DNA of 64,000 bases from Pseudonocardia halophobica (GTDB taxonomy: Bacteria > Actinomycetota > Actinomycetes > Mycobacteriales > Pseudonocardiaceae). The notes beneath the pieces were generated by a model that saw nothing but the letters and a program-made list of their open reading frames with translations, had not been told where the DNA came from and did not search any database. The translations under genes and the position numbers were made by a program. This document shows positions 26,807-35,342 of this stretch, one piece after another (positions within the stretch are counted from its first letter, which is position 1; the number at the start of each line of letters is the position of its first letter). Where the stretch lies: positions 1-64,000 of the forward strand of contig NZ_BSFQ01000009.1 of NCBI RefSeq assembly GCF_027922425.1, given 5' to 3'.

Positions 26807-27466
26807 GTGGCACGGGAGACCCTGGACGGCAACACCGCCCGGCTGCAGGCGCTGCTCGGCGAGATGGGCGACGCCGTCGTGGTCGCGTTCCGGGCGGCCT
26901 GCGCCGCCCTGCTCGACCGGCACCCCCGCCTGGCCCAGCGGGTGATCGAGGGCGACCCGGCCATCGACGACCTGCGGGCGCGGATCGAGGTCCTCGCGAC
27001 CGAGACCATCACCATCTTCGCGCCGGTCGGGCCGGACATGCGGGTGGTCGTGGCGGCCATCCAGTCCGCGCACGAGCTCGAACGGGTGGGCGACCTCGCC
27101 CAGCACATCGCCGAGGCCGCGCACCGGCGGGACCCGCTGCCGGCCGTGCCGGACGTCGCCCGCGACCTCGTCGTGGAGCTCAGCGCCCAGGTCACCGCCA
27201 TGGTGGCCAAGGCCGTCACGGTGCTGCGGACCCGCAACGTCCTCCTTGCCCTCGAGCTCGAGTCCGACGACGACCGGGTGGACGCGCTGCACCGCGACCT
27301 GTTCGCCCTGATGTTCGGCGAGCGTTGGACCTGCGGGATCCCCGCCGCCGTCGACCTGACGCTGCTCGCCCGCTTCTACGAGCGCATCGCCGACCACGCC
27401 GTGGCCCTGGCCGAGCGCACCGTCTACGTCGTGACCGGGCACCACCCCGAGGCCCTGCAGATCTAG
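26807..27466 (+). CDS. phoU: PhoU family regulator, second copy
   Basis: 219 aa from GTG 26807. It has the same two-repeat layout as the upstream copy: EGDPAIDDLRARIEVLATE in the first repeat, then ESDDDRVDALHRDLFALMF and RFYERIADHAVALAERTVY in the second. The two copies share the C-terminal VVTGx(3-4)P ending but differ over much of the first helix, so they are old paralogues. It has its own PHO box and is convergent with pstB, separated by a hairpin. Confidence 0.92.
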   Translation: MARETLDGNTARLQALLGEMGDAVVVAFRAACAALLDRHPRLAQRVIEGDPAIDDLRARIEVLATETITIFAPVGPDMRVVVAAIQSAHELERVGDLAQHIAEAAHRRDPLPAVPDVARDLVVELSAQVTAMVAKAVTVLRTRNVLLALELESDDDRVDALHRDLFALMFGERWTCGIPAAVDLTLLARFYERIADHAVALAERTVYVVTGHHPEALQI

Positions 27467-27480
27467 GCCGAGAACGCCGA

Positions 27481-27509
27481 ACGCCGGCGGCATCGCGCAC
27501 CGCCGGCGT
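27481..27509. terminator. bidirectional hairpin between phoU and pstB
   Basis: Perfect 10-bp stem ACGCCGGCGG / CCGCCGGCGT with a 9-nt loop, between convergent genes (stops at 27466 and 27531). No U-tract, as usual for actinomycete terminators. Confidence 0.65.
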
Positions 27510-27530
27510 CCGTTCCCGCAGGTCCCCGGC

Positions 27531-28310
27531 TCAGCCGAACCGGCCGGAGACGTAGTCCTCGGTCGCCTTCTGCTTCGGCTGCGAGAAGATCGTCTTCGTC
27601 TCGTCCATCTCCACGAGGTGGCCGGGCTTTCCGGTCCCCTCGATGTTGAAGAAGCCCGTGAAGTCGCTGACCCGCGCCGCCTGCTGCATGTTGTGGGTCA
27701 CGATGACGATCGTGTAGTCCGTCTTGAGCTCGTTGATCAGGTCCTCGATCGCGAGCGTGGAGATCGGGTCGAGCGCCGAGCAGGGCTCGTCCATGAGCAG
27801 CACGTCGGGCTGCACCGCGATCGCGCGGGCGATGCAGAGCCGCTGCTGCTGACCGCCGGAGAGGCTCGAACCCGGCTTGTCGAGGCGGTCCTTGACCTCG
27901 TTCCACAGGTTGGCACCCCGCAGGGAGCGCTCGACGAGCTCGTCGGTCGCCTTCTTGCCGGCCCGCTTGTTGTTCAGGCGCTGTCCGGCGATCACGTTCT
28001 CGTAGATCGACATCGTGGGGAACGGGTTGGGCCGCTGGAAGACCATGCCGATCTGCCGGCGCACGCCCACGGGGTCCACGCCACTGCCGTAGAGGTCGCG
28101 GCCGTCGAGCTCGAGCTTCCCCTCGACGCGGGCGCCGGGGATCACCTCGTGCATCCGGTTGATCGACCGCAGGAAGGTCGACTTGCCGCAGCCGGACGGC
28201 CCGATCAGGGCCGTGACCGTCTTCGGCTTGATCTCCATGTCGACGCCCTCGACGGCGAGGAACGAGCCGTAGTAGATGTTGAGGTTCTTGGCGGTGACGG
28301 CTTTGCTCAC
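27531..28310 (-). CDS. pstB: phosphate ABC transporter ATP-binding protein
   Basis: 259 aa from GTG 28310 (AGGAT upstream). Walker A is GPSGCGKST, the Q-loop lies in [11 protein letters not shown], the ABC signature is LSGGQQQR, Walker B is [13 protein letters not shown], and the switch is THNMQQA. The PstB-specific [20 protein letters not shown] start and [10 protein letters not shown] are present. It powers high-affinity phosphate import with PstC/PstA. Last gene of the pstS-C-A-B run, starting 14 bp after pstA. Confidence 0.95.
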   Translation of the reverse strand: MSKAVTAKNLNIYYGSFLAVEGVDMEIKPKTVTALIGPSGCGKSTFLRSINRMHEVIPGARVEGKLELDGRDLYGSGVDPVGVRRQIGMVFQRPNPFPTMSIYENVIAGQRLNNKRAGKKATDELVERSLRGANLWNEVKDRLDKPGSSLSGGQQQRLCIARAIAVQPDVLLMDEPCSALDPISTLAIEDLINELKTDYTIVIVTHNMQQAARVSDFTGFFNIEGTGKPGHLVEMDETKTIFSQPKQKATEDYVSGRFG

Positions 28311-28324
28311 GTCGGATCCTCGCC

Positions 28325-29428
28325 TTATCGGGTCTTGGGGGCGAACAGCTTGGCGACGAGGCGCGCCAGCAGGTTGAGGACGAGCACGATGATGATCAGC
28401 ACGAGGGCCGAGGTCCACGCGCGGTCGATGAAGGGCTCGCGGGGCACGCCCGGCGCGGCGTAGGAGTTGTACGCGAACACCGGCAGCGTGGTCATCCGGC
28501 CGCTGAAGGGGTTGAGGTTCACCCCCGTGGTCAGGCCGGCGATGATCAACAGCGGGGCCGTCTCACCGATGACGCGGGCGATCGCGAGGGTCACGCCGGA
28601 GGCGATACCGGCGATCGACGTCGGGATGACGACCTTGAGGATGGTGCGCCACTTCGGCGTCCCGAGCGCGTAGGCGGCCTCGCGCAGCTCGTTCGGGACG
28701 ATCTTGAGCATCTCCTCGGTCGAGCGCACGACGACGGGGATCATCAGGATCGACAGGGCGACCGCGCCGCCGAAGCCGAAGCGGATGCCCGGGCCGGCGA
28801 AGAGCGCGAAGAACGCGAAGGCGAACAGGCCCGCGACGATCGACGGGATGCCCGTCATGACGTCGACGAAGAAGGTGATGGCCCGCGCCAGCCGACCCTT
28901 GCCGTACTCGACCAGGTAGACGGCCGTCAGGATGCCGATCGGGATGGACATCAGGGCGGCCAGCGCCGTGATGATCAGCGTGCCCATGATCGCGTGGTAG
29001 CCGCCGCCACCCTCGCCGACGACGCCGCGCATCGAGTTGGTGAAGAACGCCGCGTCGAAGCGGGCCAGCCCGTTCTGGATCACGGTGACGACCACGGAGA
29101 TCAGCGGGATCAGCGCGATCAGGAAGGCGACCGTGACCACGATGGTGACGACGCGGTCGGTCGCCTTGCGGCCGCCCTCCACGAAGCGCGAGACGGCGTA
29201 CGTGGCGACGGCGTACAGGACGGCGCCGAGCACCAGGGTGAGCCCGAGGCCGAAATTGCCCGTGGCGGCGAGGATCCCGCCGACCACGACGAGCGAGGCG
29301 ACGAGGATCGCCCACGGCGCCCAGCGGGGCAGTTCCCCGTGGACGAGCGGCATCGGGACGACGGCCTGCTCGGCCAACTCGCCGTCCGTCCGGGAGCGTT
29401 CGGTGTCGGTGCGGGTGTCGCTGGTCAT
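28325..29428 (-). CDS. pstA: phosphate ABC transporter permease PstA
   Basis: 367 aa from ATG 29428, overlapping the pstC stop (TGATG). About 40 polar residues precede two extra hydrophobic segments, then the usual six-helix permease domain. The EAA loop is [20 protein letters not shown]. The helix motifs [20 protein letters not shown] and [15 protein letters not shown] are typical of PstA. The extra N-terminal helices make it longer than the 280-300-aa enterobacterial form. Confidence 0.93.
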   Translation of the reverse strand: MTSDTRTDTERSRTDGELAEQAVVPMPLVHGELPRWAPWAILVASLVVVGGILAATGNFGLGLTLVLGAVLYAVATYAVSRFVEGGRKATDRVVTIVVTVAFLIALIPLISVVVTVIQNGLARFDAAFFTNSMRGVVGEGGGGYHAIMGTLIITALAALMSIPIGILTAVYLVEYGKGRLARAITFFVDVMTGIPSIVAGLFAFAFFALFAGPGIRFGFGGAVALSILMIPVVVRSTEEMLKIVPNELREAAYALGTPKWRTILKVVIPTSIAGIASGVTLAIARVIGETAPLLIIAGLTTGVNLNPFSGRMTTLPVFAYNSYAAPGVPREPFIDRAWTSALVLIIIVLVLNLLARLVAKLFAPKTR

Positions 29429-30384
29429 CAGTTCGCCCCCGAGAACTCGCGCCGCCGGTTGATGATCCAGCGCGCGATGGAGTTGACGAGCAGGGTGATC
29501 ACGAAGAGCACCAGGCCCGACGCGATCAGGGTGTTCACCGCGACGCCGGTGGAGTCGGGGAACTGCAGGGCGATGTTCGCCGCGATCGACGACGGGTTGC
29601 TCGAGCTGATCAGGTTGAAGGTGACGATGCCCGAGCCGGACAGGATGATCGCGACGGCCATCGTCTCGCCGAGTGCGCGGCCGAGGCCGAGCATGGCGCC
29701 CGAGATGATGCCGGAGCGGCCGAACGGCAGGACGGCCATGCGGATCATCTCCCAGCGCGTCGCGCCGAGGGCCAGAGCGGCCTCCTCGTGCAGCTTCGGC
29801 GTCTGGAGGAAGACCTCGCGGGAGACGGCGGTGATGATCGGCAGGATCATCACCGCGAGCGTGACGCCGACGACGAGCATCGTGCGGCCCGTGGCCGACA
29901 CCGGCCCGGCGAACAGCGGGATCCAGCCGAGGTAGTCCTGCAGCCGCGTCATGAACGGCAGCGAGGCGGGCGCGAGGACGGCCACTCCCCACAGCCCGTA
30001 CACGATGCTGGGCACCGCGGCGAGCAGGTCGACCACGTAGCCGAGACCCTGGGCCAGCCGGCGAGGCGCGTAGTGGGTGATGAAGAGGGCGACGGCCACC
30101 GCGAGCGGGGTCGCGATCAGCAACGCGATCAGGGCGGAGAGCAGCGTGCCGAAGACCAGCGGGCCGATGTAGACGGCCAGGTTGCGGCCGCCCGGCAGTT
30201 CCTCGGGGGAGGCGGTGAAGGCCGGGATCGCCTGCGCGATGAGGAAGACCGCCACACCGGCGAGCACGATCAGGATCAGGACGCCGGCGCCCGTGGCGGA
30301 CCCGGCGAAGATCCGATCGCCGAGCTGACGGACGGGCTTGGTCGACGGGGTCGCCGTCGCGGGGGTCGTAGTGGGGGCGCTCAC
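29428..30384 (-). CDS. pstC: phosphate ABC transporter permease PstC
   Basis: 318 aa from GTG 30384 (GAGAGGA upstream). After a Thr/Pro-rich cytoplasmic start there are six membrane helices. The EAA loop is HEEAALALGATRWEMIRMAV, and LLAAVPSIVYGLWGVAVLAP and GRALGETMAVAIILSG are PstC hallmarks. It forms the membrane channel with PstA. It is separated from pstS by about 90 bp containing a very strong hairpin. Confidence 0.94.
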   Translation of the reverse strand: MSAPTTTPATATPSTKPVRQLGDRIFAGSATGAGVLILIVLAGVAVFLIAQAIPAFTASPEELPGGRNLAVYIGPLVFGTLLSALIALLIATPLAVAVALFITHYAPRRLAQGLGYVVDLLAAVPSIVYGLWGVAVLAPASLPFMTRLQDYLGWIPLFAGPVSATGRTMLVVGVTLAVMILPIITAVSREVFLQTPKLHEEAALALGATRWEMIRMAVLPFGRSGIISGAMLGLGRALGETMAVAIILSGSGIVTFNLISSSNPSSIAANIALQFPDSTGVAVNTLIASGLVLFVITLLVNSIARWIINRRREFSGAN

Positions 30385-30419
30385 GGCGTCCTCTCTGCAA
30401 GCGGGGTGGGGCGGCACCG

Positions 30420-30460
30420 GGCGGGGCCGGGCGGTCGCGGTGCGACGACCCGGCCCCGCC
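30420..30460 (-). terminator. strong intercistronic hairpin between pstS and pstC
   Basis: Twelve perfect base pairs (30420-30431 with 30449-30460, arm GGCGGGGCCGGG read from the minus-strand side) enclose a second 5-bp stem (30434-30438 with 30442-30446) and a 3-nt loop. It sits 15 nt after the pstS stop. It probably acts as a partial terminator or mRNA-stabilising structure, giving more PstS than permease. Confidence 0.75.
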
Positions 30461-30474
30461 GGCTCACGTGCTCA

Positions 30475-31581
30475 TCAGGCGATGGAGCTGACCGCCGGCG
30501 TGATCTGCTGGCGGATCGCGTCGGTCAGCGGGGCGGAGCCGGCGGCCTGCTGCGCGGCCTGCTGACCCTCCGGGCTGATCACGTAGTTCAGGTACGCCTT
30601 GACGAGGCCGGACTTGGCGGCGTCGGTGTACTTGCTGCACGCGATCGCGTACGACACGAGCGAGATCGGGTAGGCACTCGAGTCGGTCACGGTGCGGTTG
30701 AGCTTGTAGGCGAAGGCGTGCGGGCCCCCTTCCGAGACGCGCTCGGAGGACTCGAGCAGCTTGGCCGCCCCGTCCGGCGTCGGGCCGACGTACTGGTCGC
30801 CGACCTTGATCTTCGCCTGGCCGAGGCCCTGGGCCTGGCTCTCGTCCGCGTAGCCGATGGTGCCCTGGCCCGCCTTGACGGCGCCGACGACACCCGAGGT
30901 GCCCTGGGCGGCCTCACCGCCCTGGACCGGCCAGCTGTCGCTGACGTCGTACGGCCAGTCCGCACCGGCGGCGGCCTTCAGGTAGTCGGCGAAGTTCTGG
31001 GTGGTGCCGGACTTGTCCGACCGGTTGACCGGCGCGATCGCGGTCGACGGCAGGTTCACGCCCGGGTTGTCCGCGGCGATGGCCGGGTCGTTCCAGGTGG
31101 TGATCTTCTTGTCGAAGATCTTCGCCAGGGTCGACGGCGAGAGCTGCAGGTTGTCGACGCCCGGGAGGTTGTAGACGACCGCGATCGGCGAGACGTAGAC
31201 GGGGATCTCGACGATGTCGCCGCCACACCGCTGCTGCGCCTTGCCCAGCTCGTCGCCCTTGATGTAGGCGTCGCTGCCCGCCCAGTCCACGCCACCGGCG
31301 ATGAACTGGGTGCGGCCCGCGCCCGAGCCGCTCGGGTCGTAGTTGATGGTGGCGTCGGGGTTGCTGCCGGTGAAGCCCGCGACCCAGGCCTGGGTGGCGG
31401 CCTGCTGGGTGCTGGCGCCGGCGCCGGAGATCGTGCCCGACACGTTCGACGACGGGGCGCTCGACGCGCCGCCCGCCGACGAGCCCTCGTTGGCCGCACC
31501 GCAGCCGGCGAGCACGATGGCCCCACCGGCCGCCAGGCCGACGGCGGCGATCCGCGCGCGCTTCTGGCGCATGGTCTTCAC
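30475..31581 (-). CDS. pstS: phosphate-binding lipoprotein PstS
   Basis: 368 aa from GTG 31581 (GGAGGA 8 nt upstream). The signal peptide ends in the lipobox LAGC with lipidated Cys27, then a Ser/Gly linker. Phosphate-site motifs are present: SGAGASTQQAATQAW, NYDPSGSGAGRTQFI, DWAGSDA, NRSDKSGTTQNFADYL and GTSGVVGAV. It captures phosphate outside the membrane for PstC/A/B. Transcription should start near 31652 under PhoP control, giving a 5' leader of about 70 nt. Confidence 0.95.
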   Translation of the reverse strand: MKTMRQKRARIAAVGLAAGGAIVLAGCGAANEGSSAGGASSAPSSNVSGTISGAGASTQQAATQAWVAGFTGSNPDATINYDPSGSGAGRTQFIAGGVDWAGSDAYIKGDELGKAQQRCGGDIVEIPVYVSPIAVVYNLPGVDNLQLSPSTLAKIFDKKITTWNDPAIAADNPGVNLPSTAIAPVNRSDKSGTTQNFADYLKAAAGADWPYDVSDSWPVQGGEAAQGTSGVVGAVKAGQGTIGYADESQAQGLGQAKIKVGDQYVGPTPDGAAKLLESSERVSEGGPHAFAYKLNRTVTDSSAYPISLVSYAIACSKYTDAAKSGLVKAYLNYVISPEGQQAAQQAAGSAPLTDAIRQQITPAVSSIA

Positions 31582-31658
31582 TGCTGGTTCCTCCGTGGTT
31601 CGGGGAGCCGGTCGGAACCGGCCGCACGTGCGACCCACACCGAGCCGCTCGGCGTCGA

Positions 31659-31664
31659 ACGCTA
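31659..31664 (-). promoter_or_regulatory. -10 box of pstS
   Basis: TAGCGT on the minus strand, 27 nt downstream of the PHO box, the same distance as at the first phoU gene. Confidence 0.5.
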
Positions 31665-31691
31665 AGTGCGTCCGGTGGACGCTCGACCCAC

Positions 31692-31713
31692 GGCGAATGA
31701 ACGGGGAGTGAAC
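31692..31713 (-). promoter_or_regulatory. PHO box upstream of pstS
   Basis: On the minus strand two adjacent 11-nt repeats, GTTCACTCCCC and GTTCATTCGCC, preceded by a weaker third unit containing GGTTACCT. It matches the actinomycete PhoP operator and lies 111-132 nt upstream of the pstS start codon. Confidence 0.75.
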
Positions 31714-31822
31714 AGGTAACCCGAACGGCGCGGGGTTCATCACCCGCCCGACGGGGCGTGACTCACCCGTGACCTGCGACGTGATCGGCCACACGGACCG
31801 GTGACGGGGGGCTGACGCAGCA

Positions 31823-32704
31823 TCACGAGGAGTACATGACGTCCGAGGTGTGGACGGCGAAGCCGAGCTTCTCGTAGACGCGCACGGCCGGCGCGTTGTC
31901 CGCCTCGACGTAGAGCAGCACGGTGTCGAGCCCGCGCCCGGCCAGGTGGTGCAGGCCGGCCAGGGTCAGCACGCGGCCCAGGCCGCGGCCGTGCGCGGCG
32001 GGGTCGACGCCGAGGACGTAGACCTCACCCAGGGACGGCTCGGTCGCCGTCGGCGGGTGCACCTTGGTCCAGTGGTAGCCGAGCAGGGTGCCGTCGGCGT
32101 CCACGGCCAGCAGGAAACCCTCGGGGTCGAACCAGTCCTCGGCCTCGCGCTCGCGGACCTGGTCGACCGCCCAGCCGCCCTGCTCCGGGTGCCAGTCGAA
32201 GGCGGCGTTGTTGACGCGCAGGAACTCGCTCTCGTCCTCGCCCACCACGAAGGGGCGGATCGTGACGCCCGCGGGCACGGTCAGCGCGGGCAGCGGGCCG
32301 GCGCCGGGGGTGCGGCGCATCTGCCACAGCACCCGGGCGCGTTCCAGATCGTGGGACTGTGCGAGGGCGGCGGCCGCCGGGAGGTCGCCGTGCGCCCAGA
32401 CATCGATCTTCGCGGCCCGGCCGGTCAGCTCGGCGAGCAGCGCGGCACCGAGCCCGCGGCGGCGGTGGTCGGGGTGCACGGCCAGCTCGGCCGACGTGCC
32501 GTCGAGCTGGGCGTACCCGGCGACGGTCCCGTCGGCGCGGGCCACGAGGTGCGTGACGCCCTCGCGGGGCCCGCCGCGCAGGTTGAGCAGGAACTGCTCG
32601 GAGAAGGGTTCGCGCCCGTCGGCCCGCTCGGCCGCCTCGGCCAGGGCGCGGACGCCGGCCGTCGTGGCGGGGTCGATCTCGGACAGGACCCGGACGGCGC
32701 TCAC
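31823..32704 (-). CDS. mshD: mycothiol synthase
   Basis: 293 aa from GTG 32704. Two GNAT domains in tandem: the first with ELAVHPDHRRRGLGAALLAE, the second with GEVYVLGVDPAAHGRGLGRVL and LYVEADNAPAVRVYEKLGFA. The inter-domain segment FDWHPEQGGW matches MshD. It acetylates Cys-GlcN-inositol with acetyl-CoA, the last step of mycothiol synthesis. Downstream of glnR on the same strand with a hairpin in the 48-bp gap, as the glnR-mshD order Rv0818-Rv0819. Confidence 0.92.
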   Translation of the reverse strand: MSAVRVLSEIDPATTAGVRALAEAAERADGREPFSEQFLLNLRGGPREGVTHLVARADGTVAGYAQLDGTSAELAVHPDHRRRGLGAALLAELTGRAAKIDVWAHGDLPAAAALAQSHDLERARVLWQMRRTPGAGPLPALTVPAGVTIRPFVVGEDESEFLRVNNAAFDWHPEQGGWAVDQVREREAEDWFDPEGFLLAVDADGTLLGYHWTKVHPPTATEPSLGEVYVLGVDPAAHGRGLGRVLTLAGLHHLAGRGLDTVLLYVEADNAPAVRVYEKLGFAVHTSDVMYSS

Positions 32705-32736
32705 CGGGACGACCCTACCCGCGGGCCGTCCCGGTG
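32702..32736 (-). terminator. hairpin between glnR and mshD, overlapping the mshD start
   Basis: Perfect 10-bp arms CACCGGGACG (32702-32711) and CGTCCCGGTG (32727-32736) with a 15-nt loop. On the minus transcript the 3' arm contains the mshD GTG start, so the stem could end glnR transcription or hide the mshD start. Confidence 0.5.
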
Positions 32737-32752
32737 TGCCGTGATCGGTCGA

Positions 32753-33523
32753 TCAGTGCATCTGGTGCAGGCCACGGAAGGCGGCTCGGTCGCCGTCGTC
32801 GTCCGTGTCCGTGTCGCTCTCCTCGGGGATCCCGCCGGCCGGCACGCCCAGCCCGGCGCGGCCGGGGCGGACGAACTTGTAGCCGACGTTGCGCACCGTG
32901 CCGATCATCTGCTCGTGCTCGGGGCCGAGCTTCGCGCGCAGCCGCCGCACGTGGACGTCGACGGTGCGGGTGCCACCGAAGAAGTCGTAGCCCCAGACCT
33001 CCTGCAGCAGCTGAGCCCGGGTGAACACCCGGCCCGCGTGCTGCGCGAGGTACTTGAGCAGCTCGAACTCCTTGTAGGTGAGCTCGAGCAGGCGCCCGCG
33101 CAGCCGCGCCGCGTAGGTCGCCTCGTCGATCACCAGCTCGCCCAGCACCAGTGCGCCGCCCGCGCTCGCGGAGTCCGCGCCCGGGCGGGACTTCAGCAGC
33201 CGCAGGCGGGCGTCGACCTCCGCGGGACCCGCGGACGGGAGCAGGATCTCGTCGACCACCCACTCACCGGAGACGGCCACGAGTCCGCCTTCGTTGAGCA
33301 CGGCGATGACGGGCACGTCCGTGCCGGTGCTGCCGAGCAGCCGGCAGAGGCTCCGCGCGGCGACCAGGTCGGTCCGTGCGTCGACCAGGACCGCGTCGTG
33401 GGGGCCGGCGTCGAGCAGCGCGGCCACCTCGGGCGCTGCCGTCCGGACGCCGTGCGGGAGCAGGGTCAGCGCGGGGAGCACCGAACCGGGGTCCGTGTCC
33501 GCTGTCAGCAGTAGCAGTTCCAC
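32753..33523 (-). CDS. glnR: GlnR-type orphan response regulator
   Basis: 256 aa from GTG 33523 (GAGGAGG 5 nt upstream). It has an atypical receiver domain (residues 1-115; [40 protein letters not shown]) and an OmpR-type winged helix (about 130-225; [49 protein letters not shown]), then an acidic tail ([11 protein letters not shown]). No kinase gene is adjacent. GlnR is the global nitrogen regulator of actinomycetes and works without conventional phosphorylation. Homologue position Rv0818 next to mshD supports the call. Confidence 0.88.
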   Translation of the reverse strand: MELLLLTADTDPGSVLPALTLLPHGVRTAAPEVAALLDAGPHDAVLVDARTDLVAARSLCRLLGSTGTDVPVIAVLNEGGLVAVSGEWVVDEILLPSAGPAEVDARLRLLKSRPGADSASAGGALVLGELVIDEATYAARLRGRLLELTYKEFELLKYLAQHAGRVFTRAQLLQEVWGYDFFGGTRTVDVHVRRLRAKLGPEHEQMIGTVRNVGYKFVRPGRAGLGVPAGGIPEESDTDTDDDGDRAAFRGLHQMH

Positions 33524-33859
33524 CGCTGCCTCCTCTCCACCGGGGAATCGACGGCGGACGCCACGCCCGGCGTCCGTCGTTCTGGTCACGGTGGGCGACG
33601 CCGACCTCCGTCCCGCACCGCGTGACCCGGCGGGTCCGTCACGCGGATCGGTCAAGAATAGACAAGCGGTTGCCGCGGACACGAGTTCCGCGAGCCAGCT
33701 CACCCCGTTCGACGTGCTCGTGCGCTGCAGAAATACCTGTGCGTGACGAATTCCCTCATCCGGAGGCGGCTGCGGTTTCGGGCGCGTTACGTACCCGTCA
33801 GAGCACTGTTACGGATGGCGGGTGGCGGGCCCGCCGCACGGGCCGGCGTCGGGGGTCTC

Positions 33860-33865
33860 TAGGTT
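33860..33865 (+). promoter_or_regulatory. -10 box upstream of the DUF2993 gene
   Basis: TAGGTT 35 nt upstream of the GTG at 33901, leaving room for a short leader with GGAGG. Confidence 0.35.
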
Positions 33866-33900
33866 GGGCCCGCGCGACGTGTGGGAGCCGGAGGTCGAGA

Positions 33901-34689
33901 GTGAAACGCCTGATCGTCGCGGTGCTGGTGCTCGCCGGGGTACTGGTCGCCGCGGACTACGCCGCCGCCGCGGCAGCGGAGTCGGTGGTGTCCCGCGAGC
34001 TGCGGGACCGGCTCGGCCTGGCCGACGACCCCTCGGTGCGGATCAACGGCTTCCCCTTCCTCACCCAGGCGGTCTCGGGCGAGTACCGCTCCGTGGAGGT
34101 CCGCGCGGACCGGCTCCAGGTCGGCGACCTGCACAACGTGCAGCTGCGCGCCGACCTGCGGAACGTCGAGGCGCCGCTGTCCGGCCTGCTCGGCGGCGGC
34201 ACGCCCGGCCTGCGGGTGACCACGGCCGAGGGTGCGGCCCGCGTCGGCGCGGACGACCTGCAGCGGATGCTCCCGGGCGTCGAGCGGTTCAGCCTCGGCA
34301 ACGTCGACGCCAACGCGATCGCCGACGTCGTCGACGAGGGCGGCGACCCGACCATGCGCCAGCTCGACCCGGACTCCGTCGCGCGGCTCTCCGGCACCGT
34401 GACGATCGCCGGCGAGGAGTACCAGCCCGTCGTGCTCGCCGAGCTGCAGGTGGCCGACGGCGTCATGCGAGTCGTGCCGCGGGACGTGCGCGGCAGCGAC
34501 GGCGACCCGCTGCCCGAGGCGATCACCGAGCTGGTCGAGCAGACCTTCGCGCTGCGCATCGACCCTGGCGGCCTCCCCTTCGGCGTGGTGCCCACGAAGC
34601 TCCAGGCCCGCGACGGCACGCTGGAGATCTCCGGCGAGGCGCGCGACGTCGTCGTCGGGGCACTCCCCGGATCGGGTACGACGGGCTGA
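33901..34689 (+). CDS. lmeA: LmeA-like DUF2993 secreted/membrane-anchored protein
   Basis: 262 aa from GTG 33901 (GGAGG 6 nt upstream). A signal peptide or anchor covers residues 1-30. The DUF2993 body has DPSVRINGFPFLTQAVSGEY near the start, VRADRLQVGDLHNVQLRADL, and the C-terminal LRIDPGGLPFGVVPTKLQAR. Mycobacterial LmeA (Rv0817c/MSMEG_5785), in the same glnR-thiX neighbourhood, is an envelope protein needed for mannan elongation of lipomannan. Family and synteny fit; function here is transferred. Confidence 0.82.
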   Translation: MKRLIVAVLVLAGVLVAADYAAAAAAESVVSRELRDRLGLADDPSVRINGFPFLTQAVSGEYRSVEVRADRLQVGDLHNVQLRADLRNVEAPLSGLLGGGTPGLRVTTAEGAARVGADDLQRMLPGVERFSLGNVDANAIADVVDEGGDPTMRQLDPDSVARLSGTVTIAGEEYQPVVLAELQVADGVMRVVPRDVRGSDGDPLPEAITELVEQTFALRIDPGGLPFGVVPTKLQARDGTLEISGEARDVVVGALPGSGTTG

Positions 34690-34729
34690 CCCGGGAACAT
34701 CGCGCCGGCCGGCCGGGTTGGCCCGGGAC

Positions 34730-35167
34730 ATGAGCGGTACGGGACTCGTGGTCCTGATCGCGGTGCTGGTGGCGGCCACCGCACTGGGGCTGGTGCTGCG
34801 CGCCCGCAACGGCCGGGTGCGGACCCCGTCCGGCGCCGGCTCGCCGGACGGCTGGGCCCTCACCGGTTCCGCCCCCGAGGGTGCGGAGCAGGTGCTCCTG
34901 CTGCAGCTCTCGTCGCCGGTCTGCACCCCTTGCCGGCAGACGGCGGGCGTGCTCGGCGAGCTGGCCGCGGGCGAGCCCGGGGTGCGGCACGTGGAGATCG
35001 ACGTCGCCGATCGCCCGGACGTCGCCCGCGCGCTGTCCGTGATGCGGACGCCCACCACGATCGGCTTCGACCGCACCGGCCGTGAGCTGCTGCGGGTGTC
35101 CGGCGTGCCCCGGCGCGCGGAGCTCGCCGCGGCGCTGGCCCCGGAGCTGCGCGGACGCCCGGCGTGA
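34730..35167 (+). CDS. membrane-anchored thioredoxin-like protein (ThiX-like)
   Basis: 145 aa from ATG 34730. One membrane helix at about residues 5-23 (LVVLIAVLVAATALGLVLRA) precedes a short thioredoxin fold with the active site LSSPVCTPCRQTAGVLGEL and the cis-Pro region VMRTPTTIGFDRTG. A CTPC site suggests a disulfide reductase or sulfur-relay partner. It starts 40 bp after lmeA and precedes the DUF4395/rhodanese genes, matching thiX (Rv0816c) beside cysA2. Confidence 0.85.
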   Translation: MSGTGLVVLIAVLVAATALGLVLRARNGRVRTPSGAGSPDGWALTGSAPEGAEQVLLLQLSSPVCTPCRQTAGVLGELAAGEPGVRHVEIDVADRPDVARALSVMRTPTTIGFDRTGRELLRVSGVPRRAELAAALAPELRGRPA

Positions 35168-35216
35168 CGGGCGTCCATCTTCCGGGACGCCGCTCCCGCC
35201 GACCGGACCTTTCGGT

Positions 35217-35222
35217 TACCCT
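35217..35222 (+). promoter_or_regulatory. -10 box of the leader-peptide transcript
   Basis: TACCCT ending 7 nt before the GTG at 35230, so the leader ORF is probably translated from the very 5' end of the mRNA. Confidence 0.5.
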
Positions 35223-35229
35223 CGCTGCC

Positions 35230-35304
35230 GTGAACTGGCCGCTGACCCGACGCCGCGCAGTCGATCTGTGCCGCGTGGCCGGCTGCCTGTGTCGGCCCTC
35301 CTGA
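35230..35304 (+). CDS. Cys-rich leader peptide (probable sulfur-responsive attenuator)
   Basis: 24 codons from GTG 35230 to TGA 35302-35304. The core LTRRRAVDLCRVAGCLC is the signature of the actinobacterial leader-peptide family found before sulfur-assimilation and DUF4395/thioredoxin genes; it has three Cys codons in its last 11 residues. A TACCCT box 7 nt upstream suggests a leaderless start. Ribosome stalling at Cys codons when cysteine is low would expose downstream genes, here DUF4395, rhodanese and sseC. The family is known; attenuation at this locus is inference. Confidence 0.75.
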   Translation: MNWPLTRRRAVDLCRVAGCLCRPS

Positions 35305-35342
35305 CCCCGACCCCTTCGTCGAGAACCCTCAGGAGTTCCCCC

